Below, piece after piece: positions 34,260 to 42,376 of a stretch of 64,000 bases of DNA. The stretch covers positions 1,736,001-1,800,000 of the forward strand of contig NZ_CP138920.1 in NCBI RefSeq assembly GCF_047123815.1, read 5' to 3'. The position numbers were made by a program, and so were the translations under genes. The stretch comes from Maricaulis sp017643475 (GTDB lineage Bacteria; Pseudomonadota; Alphaproteobacteria; Caulobacterales; Maricaulaceae). The notes beneath the pieces were generated by a model. The model saw nothing but the letters and a program-made list of their open reading frames with translations. It had not been told where the DNA came from and searched no databases. Position 1 is the first letter of the stretch; the number at the start of each line of letters is the position of its first letter.

Positions 34260-34599
34260 GGACGTGCTGGATCAGATGGTCCAGCCGCTCGTCACCGCGC
34301 TGCACCCATTCAGCCAGAATGGGCAGGCGATAGAGGAAAATGCGATCCGGGAAAGGTTGTGCCCAGCTGATGGATTTCTGCCCCATATCAATGCCCTGGT
34401 AGAGGCCGGAGAGCTGATAGGGGTCGCTCATGCCGAAATGGTCGAGAACTTCCTGTTCGGCGAAATCGGAGATGAAAATCGTGATGTCGCTGGCGTTCAG
34501 CCTGAACACCTCGGGCAATGCGTCATAGGCCCGTTGGGCCATGATCTCGAAATCGGCGGCACTGATCGCGCGTGGGTCGGAGACTTGGTGCGGGTACAT
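34183..34599 (-). CDS. Zincin-type metallopeptidase-fold protein
   Basis: A 138-residue protein with the zinc motif HEIGHHFGLSDEDM at residues 116-129, near the C-terminus, typical of the small Zincin_1 (DUF1025-type) proteins. The preceding parts, FEIMAQRAYDALPEVFR and DRIFLYRLPILAEW, also fit that family. The start at 34599 is the family-like one; a longer frame runs into the mmcB upstream region. Substrate unknown. It is divergent from mmcB across a LexA-type box. Confidence 0.85.
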   Translation of the reverse strand: MYPHQVSDPRAISAADFEIMAQRAYDALPEVFRLNASDITIFISDFAEQEVLDHFGMSDPYQLSGLYQGIDMGQKSISWAQPFPDRIFLYRLPILAEWVQRGDERLDHLIQHVLIHEIGHHFGLSDEDMHRIENRAES

Positions 34600-34651
34600 G
34601 AGATTCACATAGGGATAGGGGCGCCGGGTTCCAAGAGTGAACTTGTTTTGC

Positions 34652-34666
34652 GAACAAAGGTAGAAC
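34652..34666 (+). promoter_or_regulatory. LexA/SOS box (alphaproteobacterial type)
   Basis: GAAC at 34652-34655 and GAAC at 34663-34666 with exactly 7 nt between them: the reverse of GTTC-N7-GTTC. It ends 12 nt before the mmcB start codon. Confidence 0.8.
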
Positions 34667-34677
34667 ATACTGGCGAG

Positions 34678-35130
34678 ATGGATCTCAACGACGTCGCCTC
34701 CGCCTCCAATCCCGATATCGATGACGCCCAGGCCCTGGCACGTGGCGCGGCGCGCCTGTTCTGGCAGCTGGGCTATAGCGCCATTCCCGAATTCATCCTT
34801 CCGGACGGACGCCGGGCGGATCTCTTCTGCGTCGGCCGCAAGGGCGAAATCGCCATCCTGGAAATCAAGTCCGGCGTTGCCGACTTTCGTGCCGACAACA
34901 AGTGGACGGATTATTCCGAGTATTGCGACAGCTTCTATTTCGCCGTTTCGCAGCGCTTCCCGCACGACCTCATCCCGCCACAATGCGGGCTGGTGATCGC
35001 GGACGGTTTTGGCGGCGCGATTGTGCGGGAAAGCCCGCTCGACAAACTCGCCGCCGCCCGGCGCAAGGCCATCACGCTTCGATTTGCGCGTGCAGCCGCT
35101 GATCGCGTGATGCGGTCCGGAGAGGACTAG
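34678..35130 (+). CDS. mmcB: MmcB-family DNA-repair protein
   Basis: A 150-residue protein with a PD-(D/E)XK nuclease-like core (RRADLFCVGRKGEIAILEIKS, then DFRADNKWTDY). Homologues in Caulobacter are SOS-induced and give resistance to mitomycin C. The LexA-type box directly upstream agrees with that role. Length is normal. Its last bases overlap the convergent DJ-1 gene by 4 nt. Confidence 0.88.
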   Translation: MDLNDVASASNPDIDDAQALARGAARLFWQLGYSAIPEFILPDGRRADLFCVGRKGEIAILEIKSGVADFRADNKWTDYSEYCDSFYFAVSQRFPHDLIPPQCGLVIADGFGGAIVRESPLDKLAAARRKAITLRFARAAADRVMRSGED

Positions 35131-35810
35131 GCCTCCGCCATTGCCTCGTTAAGCGCCGTGTCGAAATCGGCCAGGCGCGGTTCGAAACGCTGGTTCAGCA
35201 GTTTCACGATGGCAGGTGGCGCCTTGTGCGGCGAACCGGCATCAACGGGCGGGTGAGGATCATATTCCAGTCCGAGCTGGATGGCCTGGGCCATGCTCTC
35301 CCCCGCAATTTCGCGCACAATCGTCAGTGCGAAATCAATGCCGGCGGTTACGCCGCCACCCGTGAAGAGATTGCCATCACGGACCACACGTCCCTCTGTC
35401 GGTGTCGCCCCGACCCGGGCCAGCTCGTCATGATAGCTCCAGTGTGTGGTCGCTCGCTTGCCCTGCAAGAGACCGGCGGCGCCCAGGACAAAAGCTCCGG
35501 TACAGACCGAGGTGACATATTGGGCCTGGACGGCCTGGCGGCGCACGAAATCGATCAATTCGCGGTCGCGCATGGCATCATCAATCCCGAACCCGCCGGG
35601 AATGCAGATCAGATCGAGCCCCGGACAGTCGTCTATGCTGGTGGATGGCATGATGAAGGGGCCGCAGTCGGTCTGGACCGGCTGCATGGTCTTGGCGACC
35701 AGATGCACCTCGGCACCGGGCAGCCGGTGCAGCACCTGCAGCGGGCCGGTGAAGTCCAGCTGGGTGAGGTTGTCAAACAGGACAAAGCCGATGCGGAAGG
35801 GAGAGGTCAT
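35127..35810 (-). CDS. DJ-1/PfpI-superfamily protein, isonitrile-hydratase-like
   Basis: A 227-residue protein with the nucleophile-elbow Cys in SVCTGAFVLGAAGLL (C103), an early acid in the first strand region and the late GGVTAGIDFAL. These features match isonitrile hydratase (InhA)-like members. It overlaps the upstream GlxA-type regulator gene by ATGA, so the regulator and enzyme are co-translated. The real substrate is unknown. Confidence 0.88.
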   Translation of the reverse strand: MTSPFRIGFVLFDNLTQLDFTGPLQVLHRLPGAEVHLVAKTMQPVQTDCGPFIMPSTSIDDCPGLDLICIPGGFGIDDAMRDRELIDFVRRQAVQAQYVTSVCTGAFVLGAAGLLQGKRATTHWSYHDELARVGATPTEGRVVRDGNLFTGGGVTAGIDFALTIVREIAGESMAQAIQLGLEYDPHPPVDAGSPHKAPPAIVKLLNQRFEPRLADFDTALNEAMAEA

Positions 35811-36796
35811 GGCGCGACTCCGGAATAGGGGGAACGAAAACGTTCGCGGAAACGAACAGGACTGACGCCGAGCTGGCGTGCAAAGGCGCGATCGAGGCGT
35901 TGGCAGGAACCGAAACCGGCCTCATTCGCGATCAGGGTGACAGACTGGTCGGTTTCAACCAGGGCGCGGCGCGCGGTGTCGATCCGCAGGCGTTCGACCA
36001 GTGCCGCGGGACTGATGTTCAGTTCTTCTCGGCACAGGCGCGAGAGGGTGCGCCTCGATATGCCGGCAGTCTCGCTCATGGTGTCGACAGACCAGGCTAG
36101 CGACGGTGCCCGGCGAATGGCCTCGCAGAGCTTGCCCAGGCGCGTGCCCGGGCGCATTTGCAGATCAAGCTCGGTGGAGAATTGCGATTGCCCGCCCGAA
36201 CGCATGCGCGGAACGACCAGGTGCCGGGCGATGGTCAGGGCAATGTCCCGGCCGTGATCCAGTTCCACCAGCGCCAGGGCGAGGTCGATACCCGCCGTGA
36301 CACCGGCAGACGTCCAGATCTTGCCGCTCTGGATATAGATTGCGTCAGTATCGACAGCGATGTCCGGATGCCGGTTGGCGAGTTTCTGACTGTCCCACCA
36401 GTGTGTCGTCACCCGATGCCCGGCCAGAATATCTGCTGCGGCAAGGATGAAGGCGCCGGTGCACACAGAACCAACCCGGCTTGCCTGCGACAGGGATGAT
36501 TTCACGCGGGCGGTGAGCTGAACATCTTCCAGAGCCAGGTCGATTTCAGGCACCTCGCCTCCGATGGCCAGCAAGGTGTGACCTTCGGGCAGGGCGCAGG
36601 AATAGTCACCATCGGCTTCGACGGCGAGACCGGCGGAACTGGTCACTGGGCCGACCTTGCCGGAAAGAATACGCAACGCATAGGCGTCCCGGCCAAGGGC
36701 GCGGTTGGCGCCTGCAAACACGCTCACCGGTCCGGCAAGGTCCAGGAGCTGGAAGCCGGGGTAGATCAGAAAGGCAATGGTTTGCGAGCTCGACAT
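35807..36796 (-). CDS. GlxA-family AraC-type transcriptional regulator
   Basis: A 329-residue regulator: residues 1 to about 200 are a DJ-1-like domain with SVCTGAFILAAADILAG and SAGVTAGIDLALALVE, and residues 230-325 are two AraC HTH motifs (ETAGISRRTLSRLCREEL and IANEAGFGSCQRLDRAF). It is translationally coupled to the DJ-1 gene downstream and most likely controls it. The sensed molecule is unknown. Confidence 0.93.
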   Translation of the reverse strand: MSSSQTIAFLIYPGFQLLDLAGPVSVFAGANRALGRDAYALRILSGKVGPVTSSAGLAVEADGDYSCALPEGHTLLAIGGEVPEIDLALEDVQLTARVKSSLSQASRVGSVCTGAFILAAADILAGHRVTTHWWDSQKLANRHPDIAVDTDAIYIQSGKIWTSAGVTAGIDLALALVELDHGRDIALTIARHLVVPRMRSGGQSQFSTELDLQMRPGTRLGKLCEAIRRAPSLAWSVDTMSETAGISRRTLSRLCREELNISPAALVERLRIDTARRALVETDQSVTLIANEAGFGSCQRLDRAFARQLGVSPVRFRERFRSPYSGVAP

Positions 36797-37208
36797 GTTG
36801 GCAGGTTATCGTGCCGGCGATTTGGCCGAAAGTGCCAGTGACGGTCAATTTGGGCCAACAGGAATGCCTGGGCGCTGCCCCGAAAAAGTGAAGGGCGGCC
36901 TGCGTTCGGACCGCCCCTCTCTTGGTCTGTCTGCTTCGTTTCGGGTCGTTCAGACCCGCAGCCCCGGCTTTGTCTCCCCGTCGGGAGAGAGCCGTGATGC
37001 TCAAATCCTTGCTGTTGAACGCCTAATGAGATGTTAACGGGGTCGGGTTTGCCCGGTGAAGGGATCGCTACCCGGCATAAGCGGACCCTTTCCACTCATC
37101 GTGGCGGGCCAGTTGGTGCAGGACGATCTCGCGATACGGAGAAACTGTGTCACACTTGCCTCGCAGCTGCCGTGCCGACAGATTGCGGGTGATGGAACGA
37201 GGTAGAGC
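36797..37208. other. Gene-free interval (412 nt) with hairpins and one very short ORF
   Basis: No normal gene is seen. It holds a GGGCGG/CCGCCC hairpin (36893-36916) followed on the minus strand by a T-rich run, and a CGGGTC/GACCCG hairpin near 36942. A nine-codon ORF at 36997-37026 (MLKSLLLNA) follows a GGAGAG-type ribosome site. None has a supported role. Confidence 0.5.
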
Positions 37209-37850
37209 GTGAACGAGCGTGCTCCGATAGAGGGTGTAAACCTGCAACGGCGGGTGGCGCCCCAACAGAAACGGTCCCAGCAGCGGATCCGCGAAATCGT
37301 CGAGGCAACCAAACGCCTGCTTGAACGCGGCGAAGGGGAGTCGATCACGACCAGCGTTGTCGCGGCTGAAGCCGGCGTGCCTGTCAGTTCCGTCTATCGC
37401 TACTTTCCCAATATCTACTCGATCCACCAGACCCTGCTGGAGGAGTACAAGTCCGCGACCGATGACATCATCGGCGAGCGCCTGAATGATCCGGAAGAGA
37501 CGGAATGGCAGGTCAGCCTAACCGGTATGATTTCGGGGTTGCGAACGCTGGTTGATGAAAACCCGTCCTATGGCGCGGTTTTGCGCCTCACCCTGACAAC
37601 ACACGAGCTGCGCTCGGTGCGGGAGGAATGGAATCTGCGTCTTGCAGACCAGCTCGCCAGCCGTTGGCGTGATGGTGCTGACGGGTTCTCCGGCGGAGAT
37701 CCGGACCTGGTCGCCCGCATGACTGTCGAGATTTATTCGGCCGCAGAAATCCTGATGTTTGAAAATCGGGAAAACGAGAAGAAGGCAGAAGCCATCTTCA
37801 ACGAGGCGCTCATCGCGCTCCGGCGTTATCTCGGCAATTACCTGGAATAG
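37209..37850 (+). CDS. TetR-family transcriptional regulator
   Basis: 213 residues starting at a GTG preceded by GAGG. The N-terminal HTH is at about residues 28-72 (RIREIVEATKRLLERGE, then TTSVVAAEAGVPVSSVYRYFPN). The C-terminal ligand domain is helical and unassigned. It is convergent with the diheme cytochrome gene, 6 nt apart, so it is not clearly its regulator. Confidence 0.9.
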   Translation: MNERAPIEGVNLQRRVAPQQKRSQQRIREIVEATKRLLERGEGESITTSVVAAEAGVPVSSVYRYFPNIYSIHQTLLEEYKSATDDIIGERLNDPEETEWQVSLTGMISGLRTLVDENPSYGAVLRLTLTTHELRSVREEWNLRLADQLASRWRDGADGFSGGDPDLVARMTVEIYSAAEILMFENRENEKKAEAIFNEALIALRRYLGNYLE

Positions 37851-37856
37851 CTCAGG

Positions 37857-38999
37857 TCAGATCTCGCAGGATCCGGTCATCTCCGTGATCCAGCGCTCGA
37901 CGAGTTCGAGCCCCTCTGCGTGCACGGTTGAGCGGCCGAGTTCCGGCATCATTTCATCCGGTTCCACATTGTCGATACGATAGACCAGGATGGAGTTTTC
38001 CGGCTCTCCGGGAACGATGTCATAGGGGCGATTGCCTGTGCCGCTACCCGCCGCGATAGGCAGTTTGCAGACCCCCAGATTCGGGCCGAAAGGTGTATCC
38101 GGTTCTAGGAACAGACCGGAGGTATCGGCTGGACCAACCTCGCTGTGGCAATGGGAGCAGTTCACGTCGAGATAGGAGCGGGCCAGCTCATCGAGGCTGG
38201 CATGCTCATCTCCCCAGGCTGCATTTCGGGGCACCTGGGCCAAATCTGGAAGGCCTTCCAGGAAACCGACGGTTTCAAGCCGTTCCAGCTGGTTTTGTGG
38301 AATGTTCGTATAGGCAAAATCCCGATTGATATGCCGCGGTTTCGGGCCGATGGGCGAGATCGCCCGCGAATTGGAATCTGGTGCATGACAGCCGGCACAC
38401 TGATTGGTGTTGGGCATCACATAGTTGAAGGCTTCCTCGCCGCCGTCCTCGGCCACCAGAGTCATCGGAATCACTGCACCTACACGATGCAGGCGCGCTT
38501 CGGTCTGGTCCTCGTTCCAGCGGTAGGGCAAGGCGACCCAACCGTTCTCGCGGTGCACCAGAATGCGGGTCTCAACCAGGCGAACCTTGTCCATAGCCAT
38601 GCGCCCATCCTGGAAGTCAGCGCTGGTATCCTCGGTACGAGCAACACGTTCGCCCAGCTCCCCATCTATGCGAGGATAGTAAAAGGTCTTGGTGATCACC
38701 GTTCCAACCGGAAAATCCAGTGTATCGCCCTCGCGATAATGGGCCGTGGTTCCATCGGGCATCCAGATCGTGCGCAGCTTGTGTGCATAGTCGGTGAAGA
38801 GGGCGGTATTCATGTCATAGGCGACGACATTTCCACCCAGAACCAGATCGCCACCGGACAGACCGACTTGCCCCCAATCCGACAATAGCGGCGGATTGCC
38901 CTCTGCAATGTAGCGCGCTTCCGGTTGGCCAGTGCCGCCACAGGCGGCGAGTGCCAGCGCCAGCGAAGACACGGCAAGGGATCGAGGGAGGGTCGTCAT
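37857..38999 (-). CDS. SO2930/HNE_0200-family lipoprotein diheme cytochrome c
   Basis: A 380-residue exported protein with a lipobox ending LAAC (C20). Two c-type heme sites are seen: CAGCH (201-205) and CSHCH (281-285). The overall pattern (FTDYAHKLRTIWMPDGTTA, FPVGTVITKTFYYPR) matches the TIGR03806 family, which is commonly encoded next to a parallel beta-helix protein, as here. Role in electron transfer or oxidation of a polymer is unknown. Confidence 0.88.
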   Translation of the reverse strand: MTTLPRSLAVSSLALALAACGGTGQPEARYIAEGNPPLLSDWGQVGLSGGDLVLGGNVVAYDMNTALFTDYAHKLRTIWMPDGTTAHYREGDTLDFPVGTVITKTFYYPRIDGELGERVARTEDTSADFQDGRMAMDKVRLVETRILVHRENGWVALPYRWNEDQTEARLHRVGAVIPMTLVAEDGGEEAFNYVMPNTNQCAGCHAPDSNSRAISPIGPKPRHINRDFAYTNIPQNQLERLETVGFLEGLPDLAQVPRNAAWGDEHASLDELARSYLDVNCSHCHSEVGPADTSGLFLEPDTPFGPNLGVCKLPIAAGSGTGNRPYDIVPGEPENSILVYRIDNVEPDEMMPELGRSTVHAEGLELVERWITEMTGSCEI

Positions 39000-39008
39000 G
39001 TCGCGGTC

Positions 39009-40241
39009 CTAGTCGAGCCAGTTGAGGTGACTGGCGGGCAGTGGATCCAGCGTGCAGCGATAATTCTCGGTGTCGACGACCGGGGACCCGAACCCGTTCG
39101 GGGCATCCGCGTTGAGGACATCAACCTCGTCGCTGACACAGATACGAAGCTCCGCCGGCATTTCGCCGTTCACGAACTTTCCTTCATCGATATAACCGTC
39201 GAACAGCACGTCTGGTAGCCGTCCGGTCAGTCCGAACATCATGACTTTCAGCGCGTTGAGGTCCAGACCGTCAGGGGAGTTGCCGCCACCGGAATAGGTG
39301 TTGTCATGGATCCAGATCCCCTCCGGGTAAGCGTCGAAATCCGACTGCACCGCACTGTCTGCATAGCCGGTCGTGTGCAGGCTGGAGATGATGATATTGG
39401 CCGTGTTGTTGTCGGCGATGCGATTGTTGAAAATCTCGACCTGGTCGTTGGAGTTGATGACGATACCCGAACCGGCCGGAATACTGGCGACCGGCGTGCC
39501 GGCATGCCCGAAATTCTCGGTATTGTTCTCGAAGACGTCATTGTCGTAGACACGCGTCTGGTAGCCCGGTTGGGGCAGGTTGGGCATGTTGAAGACCAGG
39601 ATGCCGCCCGTATTGTTCGTCGCGACATTGCCATAGACGTCCGCGCCGATGCAGTTCTCGATCTCGATCCCGGCGACATTGTATTCCGCACGGCTGTTGC
39701 GCACGGTCACATTGCGCGACTGGCCGACATAGATGCCGGCATCAGACGCACCGATGGCGACCGTGTCCTCGACCAGGACGTTCTCGGACTGAACGGGATA
39801 GATGCCATAGGCGCCATTATCGGTGGAATATCCATTTGTCCATTCAACCCGAACGCCTCGGATGACAACATTGGTGCCGCCATTGATCTTCAGGGCGTCG
39901 CCTGATGTGTCCTCAATCGCCAGGTTCTCCAGGGTGAAATCATTGGCCGTGACCAGCAGACCTTCGGCACCCGCGACCTGCCCCTGGAAGTTGAGGATGG
40001 TTTCGTCCATGCCAGCGCCGCGAATGGTGACGCCGTCAACGGTGAGCATGAGAGAGGAGGTGAAGTGATAGACACCTGCCGGAATCTCGATCACATCGCC
40101 TGGCTGTGCGTCGATCAGCTGTTCCAGCAGCGTATCCTGGTAGCTGGCGTCAGCCTGGGAAACATCGCGGCCCTCCTGGCCGGAATTGCCACAGGCAACC
40201 AGCGCCAGTGCCATCGCACTCGTCATTAGAAGTCGTTTCAT
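39009..40241 (-). CDS. Parallel beta-helix lipoprotein (TIGR03805 type)
   Basis: A 410-residue protein starting at 40241 after GGGAGG, with a lipobox VAC at residue 17. The body is a right-handed beta-helix of short repeats (SENVLVEDTVAIGASDAGIY, SRNVTVRNSRAEYNVAGIEI), then a helix-breaking segment and a C-terminal Cys pair (ICVSDE, YRCTL). Such folds often bind or cut polysaccharides. It ends 9 nt before the cytochrome gene, so the two are one operon. A longer frame to 40655 is unlikely because it loses the lipobox. Confidence 0.88.
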   Translation of the reverse strand: MKRLLMTSAMALALVACGNSGQEGRDVSQADASYQDTLLEQLIDAQPGDVIEIPAGVYHFTSSLMLTVDGVTIRGAGMDETILNFQGQVAGAEGLLVTANDFTLENLAIEDTSGDALKINGGTNVVIRGVRVEWTNGYSTDNGAYGIYPVQSENVLVEDTVAIGASDAGIYVGQSRNVTVRNSRAEYNVAGIEIENCIGADVYGNVATNNTGGILVFNMPNLPQPGYQTRVYDNDVFENNTENFGHAGTPVASIPAGSGIVINSNDQVEIFNNRIADNNTANIIISSLHTTGYADSAVQSDFDAYPEGIWIHDNTYSGGGNSPDGLDLNALKVMMFGLTGRLPDVLFDGYIDEGKFVNGEMPAELRICVSDEVDVLNADAPNGFGSPVVDTENYRCTLDPLPASHLNWLD

Positions 40242-40317
40242 GTCTGCTTGCCTCCCTCGCCGGCAGAACCTGATCATCTCCCATAGGTTCACACAGAGCG
40301 AGGGCGGGCACAATCGA

Positions 40318-40342
40318 AAAAACAGAACAACATTCTGTTTTT
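40318..40342. promoter_or_regulatory. AT-rich inverted repeat ahead of the beta-helix gene
   Basis: AAAAACAGAA and TTCTGTTTTT form a perfect 10-bp stem with loop CAACA. It lies between the LuxR gene stop and the beta-helix gene start on the same strand, so it is either a terminator for the first or an operator for the second. Confidence 0.6.
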
Positions 40343-40404
40343 GATGGGGTAAAAATCTCATTCCAAGCAGTGACTTGCGAATGAGCCAATCTATTCTGTG
40401 GTGT

Positions 40405-41583
40405 TTATCCGGTAAAGCCTGGCGCGGTAGGTGCACACAGAACCAGCTGGACCAGCTCCGCCTGGGATCGCACTTCGGTCTTCTGGAAGACGGCACGGAG
40501 CTGTGTTCGCAGGGTCTCGACACTACGCTTGGTTTTCTGGGCAACGGTTGCCAGGCTATCTCCTGCAGCAATGCGCGATGCCAGCATTTCTTCCTGGGGC
40601 GACAGGCCATAGGTCGCTGCGATCTGACGTGAACGAACCGTGGTGATCGGGTCACGGTCCGAGAAGCAGATCACGATCGCGGGGCGCTGGGACGACCAGG
40701 CTCTGGCACTTTCCTCGCCCTGGTTTGCCGGACGCGATATTGAGACACTCCACGGCTTCTCATTATCCAGCCCGTAGAGCTTGAGCAGACGCGGTTCGGA
40801 GTCTTCCTGTGAGGAGAGCAAGTTCTGCAAAGCGGTCTGGACGGTCTGGTTCTCAGAACTGTCGCATCCATAAAGCCGGTGATCGCGGACGGCGAGAACG
40901 CTGTCCAGGTCGATAAGGCGCCGACCTGTTGCATTGGTGTTGATGACCCGGCCAGTCCTGTCCAGAGCAATCAGGCCAAAGGGAAGATGGTCCAGCAAAG
41001 AGCCACTGAACAGGAGTTGGCTCTGGATGGCGCAGACGGTTGAATGGGCGACCGCAGCCTGTTCCAGCGCTAGGTGCAGGCGCCGCATCATTTCCGCGGC
41101 CGCAATCCGTCCATCTTCGTCCAGATTGCCTACATCCACACCCAGTGCACCCTGGACGCCGCCCATGTCGAGCAAGGCCACGATCGAGCGGCTGACTGGA
41201 AATCCGCCGAAGGTTTCGCCTGATGCAAGCAGCGCCCGGACCGAGAGCTTGGCATTGTCCTCAATGAGGCTAACCGGAGTTTTCGGATATTGGGCGTGAA
41301 CGCCTTTCCAGCCGGCCGTCTTGGGCGTGGTGGCCTTGGTGAAGGTCGACGGGCTGACGGCATTGGTGCGTTGCCAGTCATATTGTTCAAGGTATTCCGA
41401 GTTGGCATCGCCCAGGAACAGGCGCAGGCGTAGAGGCCCCTTCATCAGTGCGGAGAGATCGCGCAATGCAATCCGCCAACCACCTTCTTGCAGGGCAGCG
41501 GACGCAAGACTGTTAAGCGCTTTGGAAAACAGAGCGCCGTCACCATCAAAATCAGGCGACACGGAACCTCTTCGGTCCAACAT
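40405..41583 (-). CDS. LuxR-type transcriptional regulator
   Basis: A 392-residue protein with a C-terminal LuxR/FixJ HTH (about 325-385: YGLSPQEEMLASRIAAGDS, then AQKTKRSVETLRTQLRAVFQKT). The N-terminal 200 residues are unassigned; a PAS-like part (LDHLPFGLIALDRTGRVINTNATG) is seen at about residue 190-240. Start 41583 has GGGGGGAG upstream. It may control the beta-helix/cytochrome operon just downstream. Confidence 0.85.
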   Translation of the reverse strand: MLDRRGSVSPDFDGDGALFSKALNSLASAALQEGGWRIALRDLSALMKGPLRLRLFLGDANSEYLEQYDWQRTNAVSPSTFTKATTPKTAGWKGVHAQYPKTPVSLIEDNAKLSVRALLASGETFGGFPVSRSIVALLDMGGVQGALGVDVGNLDEDGRIAAAEMMRRLHLALEQAAVAHSTVCAIQSQLLFSGSLLDHLPFGLIALDRTGRVINTNATGRRLIDLDSVLAVRDHRLYGCDSSENQTVQTALQNLLSSQEDSEPRLLKLYGLDNEKPWSVSISRPANQGEESARAWSSQRPAIVICFSDRDPITTVRSRQIAATYGLSPQEEMLASRIAAGDSLATVAQKTKRSVETLRTQLRAVFQKTEVRSQAELVQLVLCAPTAPGFTG

Positions 41584-41818
41584 GACCGATTACTCCCCCC
41601 TCGCACAAAAATATCCAAGCGACGGCGATTACCGTCCGTGCTTACCCCGTGAATTATTGTGCGCAGTGACCAAACTTGAACCAATCATGAGACTGCTAAC
41701 AGTTTTCGCAACTGGATGCCTTAGAATACAAAAAAATTGTCCAGAGACTACCCCAAATAGGTTAGTCGGGTCGCTTTTCAGGCGAATCCTCATCCGAACG
41801 GGTCAGGAAAATAGTCTC

Positions 41819-42376
41819 TTAGCTTCCTGATTGCATGGCAGAAAGCACGCTTGGGGAGTGATCTTCCAGCCAGCCCACAGGTTGTTGTGCGGCTTCCAGA
41901 GCCGCCTGCGCGCGAACGCTGACCGGCAGTTCTGGCCAGGTTGCCTCGACCAGGGTCAGGCGCCAGCGGCGAAACTGCCACTGGCCAATCGGCATGCGCT
42001 GATAGGAGCGACCTAGAGCGGTGGATACAGATATCGGGCTGTCTCCAGCGACCAGGCGGGCATAGGCCAGGCGGGCCCAGTTTTCACCATCCCTGTCTTC
42101 AAGCCGGAGTGAGCGTTCAAGAGCGAGCACGGCAAATTCCGGATCGTATCCATCTACGCGCAGGGCGCGTTCGCCCACGGCGGCATACCAGCTCGCCGAA
42201 GCGCCCTCTGGTAGTCCTCCGGCCATGCGGACTCTGAAGGCGGTGTCCGACATCTCTGCCATCGACGCGCCATCGGCCCGTTCAATGGCAGCGAGACCCG
42301 ACCAGGCGGCAAAGCCTAACAGGCCAAGCGCGAGACCAGCGCGGGTCACAAGGTTCAGCAGCCGCTCAGTTTTCAT
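41819..42376 (-). CDS. Accessory membrane-anchored protein of the polysaccharide locus
   Basis: A 185-residue protein with one N-terminal helix (ALGLLGFAAWSGLAAIE) and a helical, TPR-like periplasmic part (EFAVLALERSLRLEDRDGENWARLAYAR). It overlaps the upstream O-antigen-ligase-like gene by 11 nt and is the last gene in the minus half of the locus. Function unknown; a role in assembly with the polymerase or ligase is inferred from position. Confidence 0.65.
   Translation of the reverse strand: MKTERLLNLVTRAGLALGLLGFAAWSGLAAIERADGASMAEMSDTAFRVRMAGGLPEGASASWYAAVGERALRVDGYDPEFAVLALERSLRLEDRDGENWARLAYARLVAGDSPISVSTALGRSYQRMPIGQWQFRRWRLTLVEATWPELPVSVRAQAALEAAQQPVGWLEDHSPSVLSAMQSGS

Noticed and set aside
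36893..36916. GGGCGG/CCGCCC hairpin as a terminator for the GlxA gene
   Set aside because: It lies upstream of the GlxA start, not after its stop, so it cannot end that transcript; a role for some other RNA is unproven.
40318..40342. The inverted repeat at 40318 as a third GbsR operator
   Set aside because: The arms contain ACAGAA and TTCTGT but in the opposite order and with a 5-nt centre, so it does not fit TTTCTGT-N4-ACAGAAA.
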